This document shows positions 7,464 to 15,203 of a stretch of 64,000 bases of DNA, one piece after another. The notes below the pieces were generated by a model that was not told the DNA's origin, ran no database searches, and saw only the letters and a list, made by a program, of their open reading frames with translations. Position numbers and translations under genes: made by a program. The stretch comes from Sphingomonas sp. Root720 (GTDB lineage Bacteria; Pseudomonadota; Alphaproteobacteria; Sphingomonadales; Sphingomonadaceae): assembly GCF_001428605.1 (NCBI RefSeq), contig NZ_LMID01000010.1, positions 661,195 to 725,194 on the forward strand, in the 5' to 3' direction. Numbering within the stretch: position 1 is the stretch's first letter; each line of letters starts with the position of its first letter.

Positions 7464-7937
7464 TCAAGCCGGCAGCGAGACCGCCCGCTCGAACCCGAAG
7501 CCGCAGCCCTCGTCGACGATCTGGAGCAGTTCCACGACATTGCCGTCGCAATCGCGGCCATAGGTGGCGCGGGTCGCCGCCGTTCCGCCGGGCGGGCCGT
7601 TGAACACCATGCCGAGCGTCTTGAGCCGTTCATATTCGGCGAAGACGTCGTCGCAATAGAGACAGAGATGGATCAGGCCATGGTCGCACATGCGCGGACG
7701 AACGGCCTGCCCCGCCGGCGACGCATATTCGAACGCCTCGACATAGAGATTGCCCAGCCGCAGCATCTGGTAGCGGGCGGCGCTGTCCTTCAGGCCGACC
7801 ATCGTGTCGACCCGATCGTTTCCCCGCTCCCATGCGCCGCCGCCGCAGCGTTCGAAACCGTACCAGCGCTCGTAATGATCGACGAAGCGGTCGAGATCGG
7901 GTGTCGAGATCGCGAGATGATGGACGCCGCGGATCAT
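7464..7937 (-). CDS. VOC-family protein (glyoxalase/dioxygenase fold)
   Basis: This 157-residue VOC protein opens MIRGVHHLAISTPDLDRFV, placing the first metal-ligand His in HHLAIST; HLCLYCDD and NVVELLQI supply the expected later His and Glu positions. It overlaps the upstream SDR gene by four bases (ATGA) and so belongs to the same two-gene unit. The reaction is unknown; a glyoxalase, isomerase or methylmalonyl-CoA epimerase-like role is possible. Confidence 0.78.
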   Translation of the reverse strand: MIRGVHHLAISTPDLDRFVDHYERWYGFERCGGGAWERGNDRVDTMVGLKDSAARYQMLRLGNLYVEAFEYASPAGQAVRPRMCDHGLIHLCLYCDDVFAEYERLKTLGMVFNGPPGGTAATRATYGRDCDGNVVELLQIVDEGCGFGFERAVSLPA

Positions 7938-8737
7938 GTCCGGGGTGCCGCGGCGCGCGCGGCCTGCACCGCCGCGACGATCTCGGCGTTGCGCGGGTTG
8001 CGGCGCAGGGTCAGCCCACCGTTCACCTGCAGGGTCTGGCCGGTCATGAAGCAGGCGTCCGACGCCAGCCAGGCGACCGCCTCGGCGATATCCTCGCTCG
8101 TCCCGACCCGTCCGAGCGGATATTCCTTCGCGAAGGTCTCGATGATCGCCGGGTTGCGGCCGGCCCTGGCGGTCATCGGCGTGACCGTGAAACCCGGCGC
8201 CACCGAATTGGCGCGGATGCCGCGATGGCCGAACTCGTTGGCGATGCAGCGGACGACATGATCGGCACCGGCCTTGGTGCCCATATAGGCGGCATGGTCC
8301 TCGAGCATGATCGTCGCGGTGGCCGAGGAGATCTGGATCAGCGATCCGCCGTCGCGCATTGCCCGCAGCATCGCCTGGTAGAACAGGATGGCGCCGGTGA
8401 ACTGCAGCGCGGCGAGCTTCTCGATCTCCTCCTTGGTGGTGTCGAGGAACGGCTTGAGCAGGCCCCAGCCGGTCGCGTTGACGGCGATGTCGATGCCGCC
8501 GAAGCGGTCGACAGCCGCCTGGGCCAGTCGCGCCAGGTCATCCTCGCTGGTCAGGTCGCACCGCGCGACCGCGAGGCCGCCCAGTTCGTCGGCGAGTTGC
8601 TGAAGCGAGCCGGGGTCGCGCCCGGCCACGACGAGTCGCGCGCCGTCCGCCGCGAGACGTCGGGCGATCGACTGCGCCATATTATCCTTGCCCGCCGCCC
8701 CGATCACTACCGCGACCTTGCCTTCTAGACTCGCCAT
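7934..8737 (-). CDS. Short-chain dehydrogenase/reductase (SDR)
   Basis: This 267-residue classical-size SDR has a variant nucleotide loop, VIGAAGKDNMAQS, instead of TGxxxGxG. The catalytic residues Ser138, Tyr151 and Lys155 (YMGTK) are present. The NNAG motif is changed to VNATG. AGGAGA precedes the ATG. The gene is the promoter-proximal member of a pair with a VOC protein. Copy 2 of the A-tract/CATTCATG element lies 25 bp upstream of the start. A hydroxyacyl or cyclic-alcohol dehydrogenase role is likely; the substrate is unknown. Confidence 0.85.
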   Translation of the reverse strand: MASLEGKVAVVIGAAGKDNMAQSIARRLAADGARLVVAGRDPGSLQQLADELGGLAVARCDLTSEDDLARLAQAAVDRFGGIDIAVNATGWGLLKPFLDTTKEEIEKLAALQFTGAILFYQAMLRAMRDGGSLIQISSATATIMLEDHAAYMGTKAGADHVVRCIANEFGHRGIRANSVAPGFTVTPMTARAGRNPAIIETFAKEYPLGRVGTSEDIAEAVAWLASDACFMTGQTLQVNGGLTLRRNPRNAEIVAAVQAARAAAPRT

Positions 8738-8761
8738 CCGATCGTCTCCTCTCCGCCCTCA

Positions 8762-8787
8762 ATAAAAACAGGCATGAATGCCTTTTT
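8762..8787 (-). promoter_or_regulatory. A-tract/CATTCATG/TGTTTT element, copy 2 (putative operator)
   Basis: On the minus strand this copy keeps the A-tract, CATTCATG and TGTTTTTAT with the same spacing as copy 1. The palindromic core is AGGCATGAATGCCT. TTGAAA just upstream could be a -35 box, which would place the element between -35 and -10 of the SDR gene that starts at 8737. Confidence 0.55.
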
Positions 8788-8867
8788 CAAGGCCGATCAA
8801 CGGCCTATCTTTTTCCAGCCGAATGCGCGCCACCTCGGCGCGTTTCGGGAAAAGATGGTGCGCAACA

Positions 8868-8893
8868 AAAAAGACATTTGTGATTGTTTTCTG
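8868..8893 (+). promoter_or_regulatory. A-tract/CATT-TG/TGTTTT element, copy 3 (putative operator)
   Basis: In plus orientation an A-tract, CATT, TG and TGTTTT occur at the same spacing as copies 1 and 2, with about 19 of 24 positions shared with each by eye. The core is less symmetrical. It lies 44 bp upstream of the SDR starting at 8937, so every copy sits ahead of a gene of this cluster. Confidence 0.45.
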
Positions 8894-8936
8894 GATTGGC
8901 GATGCTAAGCCATGGGTCGAGGAGCCTGAACGATCA

Positions 8937-9857
8937 ATGGATGCAAGCAGCACCCCGCCCGGCGGACATACCCGCCCCGACCCCAACGACCCCACCCGGC
9001 CCAAACGTGGGCTGACGTCCGACGATCTGGCGACGCATGACACCGTGTTCCGGCCCGACCTGCTGGCCGGGCACCGCATCCTGATCACCGGCGGCGGAAG
9101 CGGCATGGGCAAGGCAGCCGCCTTCCTTGCCGCGCGGCTGGGGGCAGAGGTCGCGATCTGCGGGCGCAACCCCGAGAAGCTGGCGACCACCCGGGACCAG
9201 ATCCATGCGGCCACCGGCCGAGAGATCCTGATCGAGCAGATGACGATCCGCGACCCCGACGCCTGTGAGGCGTTGATCGGCCGGATCCACGACCGCTTCG
9301 GCGGCCTCGACACCGTCGTCAACAATGCCGGCGGCCAGTTCCCGCAGGACGCGATCGACTTCAGCCGCAAGGGCTGGCTGGCGGTCATCGACACCAATCT
9401 CAACGGCACCTGGTGGGTGATGCAGGAGGCCGCCAAGCGCTGGCGCGAGACCGGCACGCCGGGCCACGTCATCAACATCGTCGCCAATGTCGAACGCGGC
9501 ATGCCGCAGGCAGCACATACCTGCGCCGCGCGCGCGGGGGTGATCTACCTGTCCAAGACCGTCGCCACCGAATGGGCGCCGTTCAACATCCGGGTAAACT
9601 GCATCGGGCCGGGCGTGATCGAGACCGAGGGTTTCGGCGTCTACCCCGAGGAGGCGCTGGTCCGTTTCCACAAGGCCAATCCGATGAAGACGCGCGGCAA
9701 TGCCTGGGACGTGGCCGAGGCGATCGCCTACCTCGCCTCCCCGGCCGGGCGCTTCGTCAACGGCGATCTCATGATCATCGACGGCGGCCAGGCCCAGTGG
9801 GGCGTGATCTGGCCCGGCGGCATGCCCGACTATTTCGACGAGAGCGGCGCGGCCTGA
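8937..9857 (+). CDS. SDR-fold protein of the 2,4-dienoyl-CoA reductase type, with altered catalytic residues
   Basis: This 306-residue protein has a polar N-terminal extension of about 45 residues, then TGGGSGMGKA (51-60), NNAGG (129-133) and VATEWAPFNIRVN, a segment typical of dienoyl-CoA reductase-like SDRs. The usual Y-x-x-x-K reads T195-CAA-R199, and the Ser of the preceding strand is replaced (NIVANVERG). Both Tyr and Lys are therefore missing from the standard place. GAGGAG lies 11 bases ahead of the ATG. It is followed after 24 bp by an intact SDR. It may be an unusual reductase or a non-catalytic partner. Confidence 0.8.
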   Translation: MDASSTPPGGHTRPDPNDPTRPKRGLTSDDLATHDTVFRPDLLAGHRILITGGGSGMGKAAAFLAARLGAEVAICGRNPEKLATTRDQIHAATGREILIEQMTIRDPDACEALIGRIHDRFGGLDTVVNNAGGQFPQDAIDFSRKGWLAVIDTNLNGTWWVMQEAAKRWRETGTPGHVINIVANVERGMPQAAHTCAARAGVIYLSKTVATEWAPFNIRVNCIGPGVIETEGFGVYPEEALVRFHKANPMKTRGNAWDVAEAIAYLASPAGRFVNGDLMIIDGGQAQWGVIWPGGMPDYFDESGAA

Positions 9858-9881
9858 CCGCCATCGGCAACGGAGAGGGAT

Positions 9882-10667
9882 ATGACACAGGATCGCGGCA
9901 GCGGAGCGGCTGGGCGGGTAGCCGGTAAGGTCGCGCTCGTCACCGGCGGCGGATCGGGGCTCGGCAAGGCCGACTGCGAGGCGCTGGCCCGCGAGGGTGC
10001 GACGGTCGTCGTCACCGACGTGCGGATCGAGCCGGCGCTGACGGTGGCCGACGCGATCGGCAACGGCGCGCTCGCGCTGGCGCTGGACGTCGCTTCCGAG
10101 GATCAGTGGATCGCGACGATCAGGGCGATCGAAGAGCGATTCGGCCGGCTCGACATCCTCGTCAACAATGCCGGCGTGGTGCTGTCGGCCGATGTCGAGG
10201 ACACGACGCTCGAACAATTCCGCTTCGTCAACGCGGTGATGAGCGAGGGCGTCTTCCTCGGCTGCAAATATGCCATTCCGCTGATGAACCGCAACGACGG
10301 CGGCTCGATCATCAACATGTCGTCGACCGGCGCGCTGCTCGGCTATCCGATCTACCTCGCCTATTCGGCCGCCAAGGGCGCGGTGCGGTCGATGACCAAG
10401 TCGATCGCGGTGATGTGCCAGGAGAAGGGCTACAGGATCCGTTGCAACTCGGTGCATCCCGGCGCGATCGAGACGCCGATGGTGCAGGAGGCCGAGGGAC
10501 GGCCAGGCCAGGAACAGGCGGTGCCAAAGGGCGTGCTGCCGCCCGGCGCCAAGGGCGCGCCCGAGGATGTGGCCGCGATGGTGGTCTTCCTCGCCTCGGA
10601 CGAATCGCGCTTCGTGAACGGGGCCGAGCTGGTGGTCGACAATGGGGTGACGATCCGGCCGTTCTGA
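9882..10667 (+). CDS. Short-chain dehydrogenase/reductase (classical SDR)
   Basis: This 261-residue SDR has an intact active site: TGGGSGLGKA (21-30), NNAG (95-98), Ser148, Tyr161 and Lys165 (YSAAK). Asp near position 46 after the second strand favours NAD over NADP. It follows the altered SDR in the same orientation, and the operon ends in a hairpin before the convergent folD. Similar enzymes oxidise cyclic alcohols and 3-hydroxyacyl compounds. Confidence 0.88.
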   Translation: MTQDRGSGAAGRVAGKVALVTGGGSGLGKADCEALAREGATVVVTDVRIEPALTVADAIGNGALALALDVASEDQWIATIRAIEERFGRLDILVNNAGVVLSADVEDTTLEQFRFVNAVMSEGVFLGCKYAIPLMNRNDGGSIINMSSTGALLGYPIYLAYSAAKGAVRSMTKSIAVMCQEKGYRIRCNSVHPGAIETPMVQEAEGRPGQEQAVPKGVLPPGAKGAPEDVAAMVVFLASDESRFVNGAELVVDNGVTIRPF

Positions 10668-10687
10668 GACGGCTGGCTCGGTATAAC

Positions 10688-10711
10688 CGTCATCGAGCGT
10701 TTGCGATGACG
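10688..10711. terminator. Hairpin between convergent genes
   Basis: CGTCATCG and CGATGACG form an eight-base-pair perfect stem with an eight-base loop, 20 bases after the SDR stop and ahead of the convergent folD stop. There is no clear T-run, so it may act as a bidirectional or factor-assisted end. Confidence 0.4.
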
Positions 10712-10776
10712 ATGGTTTCGCATGGCGGGAACGAGTGGCGCATGAAGGCCACGCCCTCCATGAAAACGTTCGGATT

Positions 10777-11682
10777 CTAGTCCCGGGCGGGCTCGCGCAT
10801 CTCCGCCGCCTTTACCGTATTGGCGAGCAGGCAGGCGATCGTCATCGGGCCGACGCCACCAGGAACGGGGGTGACCGCGCGCGCGTGGCGGACTTCGTCA
10901 TAGGCGACGTCGCCGACCAGCCGCGTCTTGCCGTCCTCGCCGACCATGCGGGTGATGCCGACGTCGATGATCACCGCGCCCTCCTTCACCCAGAATCCCT
11001 TGACCAGCCGGGGCGCCCCGGCCGCGGCGATGATGATGTCGGCCTTGCGGACGATGTCGGGCAGGCCGCGCGTCTCGATATGGGTGACGGTGACGGTCGC
11101 CTCGCGCTCGAGCATCAGCATCGCGATCGGCTTGCCGACGATGTTCGACTTGCCGATCACCACCGCGTCGAGCCCCTTCAGGTCGTCGATCACGCTGTCG
11201 AGCAGCATCATCACGCCGAGCGGGGTACAGGGCACGAGGCCGTCGGCACCGGTCGACAGGCGGCCGACATTGACCGGATGGAAGCCGTCGACATCCTTCG
11301 CCGGATCGATCGCGCTCAGCACCATCGCATCGTCGATGTGCGCGGGCAGCGGCACCTGGACGAGGATTCCGTGGATCGTCGGATCGGCGTTGAGTCGCGC
11401 GATCAAGGTGAGCAGCGCGTCCTGGCTCGTCTGCACGGGAAGACGATGCTCGGTCGAGACGATGCCGACCCGCGCGCATGCCTCGATCTTGCGGCCGACA
11501 TAGACCTCGCTCGCCGGATCATTGCCGACCAGCACGACCGCAAGGCCTGGCGCCGCGCCGTCGCGCGCGACGATGGCGCGCACGGCGGCGGCGGTTTTGT
11601 CATCGAGCGAGCGGGCGATCGCCCGCCCGTCGATACGTTCTGCCTGGGCCGCGCTGTGCAGCGCGGCGTGCTTCACGGCCAT
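10777..11682 (-). CDS. folD: Methylenetetrahydrofolate dehydrogenase / methenyltetrahydrofolate cyclohydrolase (FolD)
   Basis: This 301-residue bifunctional enzyme interconverts methylene-, methenyl- and 10-formyl-tetrahydrofolate using NADP. Signature motifs are YVGRK with catalytic Lys65, QVPLP, DVDGFHPVN, PCTPLG, VIGKSNIVGKP and PVPGGVGPMT. It is the last gene of a leftward operon with a bicupin, a DUF6282 amidohydrolase and an aldehyde dehydrogenase. The setting is unusual for a housekeeping gene. In Sphingobium, folate one-carbon genes accompany tetrahydrofolate-dependent O-demethylases of lignin aromatics; no such demethylase is visible here. Confidence 0.95.
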   Translation of the reverse strand: MAVKHAALHSAAQAERIDGRAIARSLDDKTAAAVRAIVARDGAAPGLAVVLVGNDPASEVYVGRKIEACARVGIVSTEHRLPVQTSQDALLTLIARLNADPTIHGILVQVPLPAHIDDAMVLSAIDPAKDVDGFHPVNVGRLSTGADGLVPCTPLGVMMLLDSVIDDLKGLDAVVIGKSNIVGKPIAMLMLEREATVTVTHIETRGLPDIVRKADIIIAAAGAPRLVKGFWVKEGAVIIDVGITRMVGEDGKTRLVGDVAYDEVRHARAVTPVPGGVGPMTIACLLANTVKAAEMREPARD

Positions 11683-11705
11683 GGTCTTCTCCGGCTTCGG
11701 TCCGG

Positions 11706-13124
11706 TCAGACGAGTTCGCCGAGGGAGACGCTGACAATCTGTCCCTGCGTATATTCCTCGAATCCCGCCTCACCCATCTCGGTGCCGATACCGGACTGTT
11801 TCGCGCCACGGAAGGGGACTCGCGGGTCGACGCCCTGCGGGCGGTTCACCCACACGGTACCCGAACGGACCCGCAGCGCGAGGGTGCTGGCGCGATCGAT
11901 GTCGGTCGCCCAGATCGTGCCGCCCAGGCCATATTCGGTGTCGTTGACCCGTTCCAGCAGTTCGTCGATGTCGCTGTACTTGAGCACCGGCAGCACCGGT
12001 CCGAACTGCTCCTCGCGGACCAGCGGTGCGTCGTCGGCGATGTCGCGGACGATGGTCGGGCGGATGAAATAGCCGGGGCCGTCCATCGGTTCGCCGCCAG
12101 CGACGATCGTGCCGCTGCTCGCCGCATCCTCGATCAGCGCGGTGAGCTTCTCATATTGCTGACGGTTCTGGACGGGGCCGATCTGGGCGCCCTGGCGCGT
12201 GCCGTCGTCGACAACGGTTTCGCGCGCGATGCGGCCGAGTTCCTCGCAAAACTCGTCATAGATCGCCTCGGGCACATAGGCGCGCTTGGTGGCGATGCAG
12301 ACCTGGCCCGCATTGCGCATCGCGCCATCGAACACCTTGCGGGCGATTTTCTTGGTGTCGACATCGTCGAGCACGATCGCGGCGTCGTTGCCGCCCAGCT
12401 CCAGCGTCACGCGCTTCAGCGTCTCGGCGGTCGACGCCAGCACCTTCTTGCCGGTCGCGGTCGATCCGGTGAAGGATATCTTGGCGATGCCGGGGTGGCT
12501 CGACAGCGCCGCGCCCAACTCATTCTCGTCGCAGACGACGTTGAACACGCCGGCCGGCAGCACGTCGCGGCACAGCTCGCCGAACATCAGCGTGGTCAGC
12601 GGCGTCGTCGGCGCGGGCTTGGCGACCATCGTGTTGCCCGCCATGAGCGCCGGTCCGACCTTGTTGACCAGCAGCACCAGCGGGAAGTTCCACGGGGTGA
12701 TCGCGCCGACCACGCCCAGCGGCACGCGATGCTCGACGATCCGCTGCCGGCCGTCGTCGCGCAGCAGCTTCGGTTCGAGCCGCATCGTGGCGAATGTGCG
12801 CAGGATGTTGACCGCGCCCTTGACCTCCCCCGCCGCCTGGTCGAGCGGCTTGCCCTGCTCGGCGGTCAGCACCGCGGCGAAGTCGTCGATCTTCTCGTTC
12901 AGAGCGTCGGCGATGCTCGCCAGCAGCCGGGCGCGTTCGTCGATCGGGGTCGCCGCCCAGCCCGGGAAGGCCCGCTTCGCCGCGGCCACCGCCTGGTCGA
13001 GGATCGCGAGGTCCGCCTTGGGGCACTTTGCGAAAGGCTTGCCCAGCGCGGGATTGATCACGTCGAAGGTCGAGGCACCGGGGACGGCCTGTCCATCGAC
13101 AAGCAGGAAATATTCGCGTTCCAT
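11706..13124 (-). CDS. NAD(P)-dependent aldehyde dehydrogenase
   Basis: This 472-residue ALDH-superfamily enzyme oxidises an aldehyde to its acid. The general base is Glu242 in LELGGND and the nucleophile is Cys276 in NAGQVC; ITPWNFP and FTGSTATGK form the cofactor pocket. It follows the DUF6282 gene by 17 bp and precedes folD. Given the nearby hydroxycinnamoyl-CoA hydratase/lyase-like gene, an aromatic aldehyde such as vanillin is a possible substrate, but this is inference from context. Confidence 0.9.
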   Translation of the reverse strand: MEREYFLLVDGQAVPGASTFDVINPALGKPFAKCPKADLAILDQAVAAAKRAFPGWAATPIDERARLLASIADALNEKIDDFAAVLTAEQGKPLDQAAGEVKGAVNILRTFATMRLEPKLLRDDGRQRIVEHRVPLGVVGAITPWNFPLVLLVNKVGPALMAGNTMVAKPAPTTPLTTLMFGELCRDVLPAGVFNVVCDENELGAALSSHPGIAKISFTGSTATGKKVLASTAETLKRVTLELGGNDAAIVLDDVDTKKIARKVFDGAMRNAGQVCIATKRAYVPEAIYDEFCEELGRIARETVVDDGTRQGAQIGPVQNRQQYEKLTALIEDAASSGTIVAGGEPMDGPGYFIRPTIVRDIADDAPLVREEQFGPVLPVLKYSDIDELLERVNDTEYGLGGTIWATDIDRASTLALRVRSGTVWVNRPQGVDPRVPFRGAKQSGIGTEMGEAGFEEYTQGQIVSVSLGELV

Positions 13125-13141
13125 TATAGCTCCTTGCGCGG

Positions 13142-14065
13142 TCAGGCAGTCTGCAGCGTCACCGGCTCGGCGGCCGCGCTGCCGGTCTCGTCGAGACCCA
13201 TCAGCGCCGCCGCGTTGCCGCCGATCATGCGCCGGATATCGGCATCGTCGAACGCCAGATCAATGAGCATCTGGATGACGTAGCGCAACCCCTCGACCGG
13301 CGTGGGATTTCCCACCTGCCCGAGATCCGACCCGATAATCGTATTGGCGACCCCACCGGCGTCGATCAGGGCCTTGAGCCCTTCCTTGGTGTAGTTCTTT
13401 CCCTGGACCCCGGCCCACATGCAGCAGCTATGCTCGAGATAGGCGCCCATCGCCGCCAGTTCCTTCATGTCGGCATGGTTGGCGTCGATCAGGAAAGTCG
13501 GATGGTTGACCAGCAGCCGGGTGACGCCGCGCGCCTTGGCCTCAGCGAACAGCGGCCAGATCTCGCTGATATGGAGATGCCCCGCCGACAGCACCGCGTC
13601 GTAGGACGCGATCTGGTCGAGGATGATCTTCACCTCGTCGAGCAGCGCACCGCGATCGTCGATCACGGTCAGCGCGCGCGGGGGCAGCATCTTCTCCTTG
13701 GTCGGCAGGAACTGCTTGCGGTGCGAATGGCGGATATGGTTCGCGGCCGAGAAGGTCGGCATCCACACCAGCCGCGCGCCGAGCTTGAAGCCATGCTCGA
13801 CCGCATAGGGGTTGATCCCCCCGCTGGTGTTGTTGAGCGGCACGCCGGTCAGCAGCATCACCTTGCCCGGCATCGTCTCCTTGAGCAGCTCGGCGACCGG
13901 GGTGACCGAATAATAATGGTCCTTGAACAGGATCGCGCGCAGCCCGGCCGCCTCGCCCTCGCGGATCGCCTCGACATGGTTGAGGCGGCGCGGCATCACC
14001 GAGGGGCCGCTGTGGCAATGCAGGTCGATCGCGCCCTTCAGGAGCTCGCTGATACGGTCGGTCAT
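13142..14065 (-). CDS. DUF6282-type metal-dependent amidohydrolase
   Basis: This 307-residue TIM-barrel protein has the HxH motif IDLHCHSGPS at residues 13-22, a later FKDHYYS, SAGHLHIS, VNHPTF and GSDLGQ, which supply the His and Asp metal ligands of the amidohydrolase superfamily. The family is uncharacterised. The start overlaps the stop of the bicupin gene by four bases (ATGA), so the two are coupled. A decarboxylase or C-N/C-C hydrolase role is possible. Confidence 0.75.
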   Translation of the reverse strand: MTDRISELLKGAIDLHCHSGPSVMPRRLNHVEAIREGEAAGLRAILFKDHYYSVTPVAELLKETMPGKVMLLTGVPLNNTSGGINPYAVEHGFKLGARLVWMPTFSAANHIRHSHRKQFLPTKEKMLPPRALTVIDDRGALLDEVKIILDQIASYDAVLSAGHLHISEIWPLFAEAKARGVTRLLVNHPTFLIDANHADMKELAAMGAYLEHSCCMWAGVQGKNYTKEGLKALIDAGGVANTIIGSDLGQVGNPTPVEGLRYVIQMLIDLAFDDADIRRMIGGNAAALMGLDETGSAAAEPVTLQTA

Positions 14066-14982
14066 GCGCCTTTCTCCTGGTCGTCGGCGGGCATGGGATA
14101 ATCGTCGGCGTTGAGCACCCAGCCCGGCTTCATCGAGAAGTCGCGACGCGGCGGGCAGAAGGTGTCGAGCAGCCGGTTGAGCCCCGGCGCGACGCCCTGC
14201 GACGTGTGGGTGGCCGGCGGCGGGATCACCGCGACCGACGGCGCGGCACAGCGTTCATGGTCGTCGTCGATCCACTGGGTCGAGTCGCTGATCCACGGCC
14301 AGCGCAGATGGTGGACATAGTCGCCGTCGAGCGCGATCGAATATTGCTCGAAATCGGCATGGTGGTGCGGCGACAGATTGTCGGGCGCGCGCGGCCCGAC
14401 CCGGCCGTCGCCGAAGTTCACCATGATCGTCGACCCGCGATAGAGGCGGCCGAAACGGCCCTCCTGCGGCGGGACATTGCCCGAATAGACGCGGATCTTG
14501 CGGCCGCCGACCGGATCGGGCCAGGCGGCGAAGGGCGCGACATTGGGATCGGGTTCGGCATAGGCGGCGGCGTTGGAGCATTTCGCCACCAGGTCGGCCG
14601 ACCGAGTCGTGAACAGGCGCATCAGCCGACCGCCCTTCACCACGACGATCCGGCTCCGCCCGGCGGGCACGAAGGCGACCGCCTTGTCCGCGACGGTCTC
14701 GGTTCCCTCGTCGATCTCGATCCGCAGCTCGACGCCGTCGTCGGGCAGGACAACGGCATATTCGTCGCACTGGTCGGTTCGTTCGAACACCGCCCCCGCC
14801 TCGACCTCGCTATAGGCAACGATCATCGTCTGCCCGCGCGCATACCAGTCGCGGCTGAGCGCCGACGCCTCCTGCGGATCGGCGCCATAGAAGAGCGCGT
14901 AGCTGGCTTTCTTGAAGGCGGTCGGCACCGGGCCGGACTGGGCGGGGGCCAGGCTGGTCCTCAGATCATTGCGTCCGTACAT
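14062..14982 (-). CDS. Two-domain cupin (bicupin) of unknown function
   Basis: This 306-residue protein has a first cupin-like barrel at about 50-130 and a clearer second one from about 185, where SPHHHADFEQYSIALDGDY gives the His-His-Glu metal-binding motif and PPATHTSQG the later His. Bicupins include dioxygenases and isomerases. GGGAGAG lies ten bases upstream of the ATG. It is the first gene of the operon with the amidohydrolase, aldehyde dehydrogenase and folD, and is divergent from the acyl-CoA synthetase operon. Confidence 0.65.
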   Translation of the reverse strand: MYGRNDLRTSLAPAQSGPVPTAFKKASYALFYGADPQEASALSRDWYARGQTMIVAYSEVEAGAVFERTDQCDEYAVVLPDDGVELRIEIDEGTETVADKAVAFVPAGRSRIVVVKGGRLMRLFTTRSADLVAKCSNAAAYAEPDPNVAPFAAWPDPVGGRKIRVYSGNVPPQEGRFGRLYRGSTIMVNFGDGRVGPRAPDNLSPHHHADFEQYSIALDGDYVHHLRWPWISDSTQWIDDDHERCAAPSVAVIPPPATHTSQGVAPGLNRLLDTFCPPRRDFSMKPGWVLNADDYPMPADDQEKGA

Positions 14983-15024
14983 CGGACCGTCTCTCCCACA
15001 TCATGTCAGCCAAGCTTAGAACTG

Positions 15025-15053
15025 TCGACAGGCTGGTTCCAATCGCTTATAAC
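15025..15053 (+). promoter_or_regulatory. Promoter of the acyl-CoA synthetase operon, with a weak copy of the shared operator
   Basis: TCGACA at 15025-15030 and TATAAC at 15048-15053 are 17 bp apart. The spacer and -10 region contain CCAATCGCTTAT, which matches the core of the AACCAASCGATCGCTTG family found ahead of other units in this window. It is the weakest copy, missing the left AACC. A leftward -35-like TTGGAA for the bicupin operon overlaps it. Confidence 0.4.
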
Positions 15054-15080
15054 AGCCTCGCTGATAAATGTATAGTATTG

Positions 15081-15118
15081 AATGATATCCGTCTATTTCA
15101 TATCCTGATTCTATCATT
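15081..15118. promoter_or_regulatory. AT-rich inverted repeat in the leader of the acyl-CoA synthetase operon
   Basis: AATGATA and TATCATT are seven-base inverted arms separated by 24 bases in an AT-rich leader of about 140 bp. It may be a second operator or a leader structure. Confidence 0.3.
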
Positions 15119-15203
15119 AACCGGCGAAATCGGCATTGGACCGCGCGCGCCGGAACGCCGCAAGGGACACAGCGCCGGAACGGCCGCCCAGGGGAGAAGA
15201 GCT

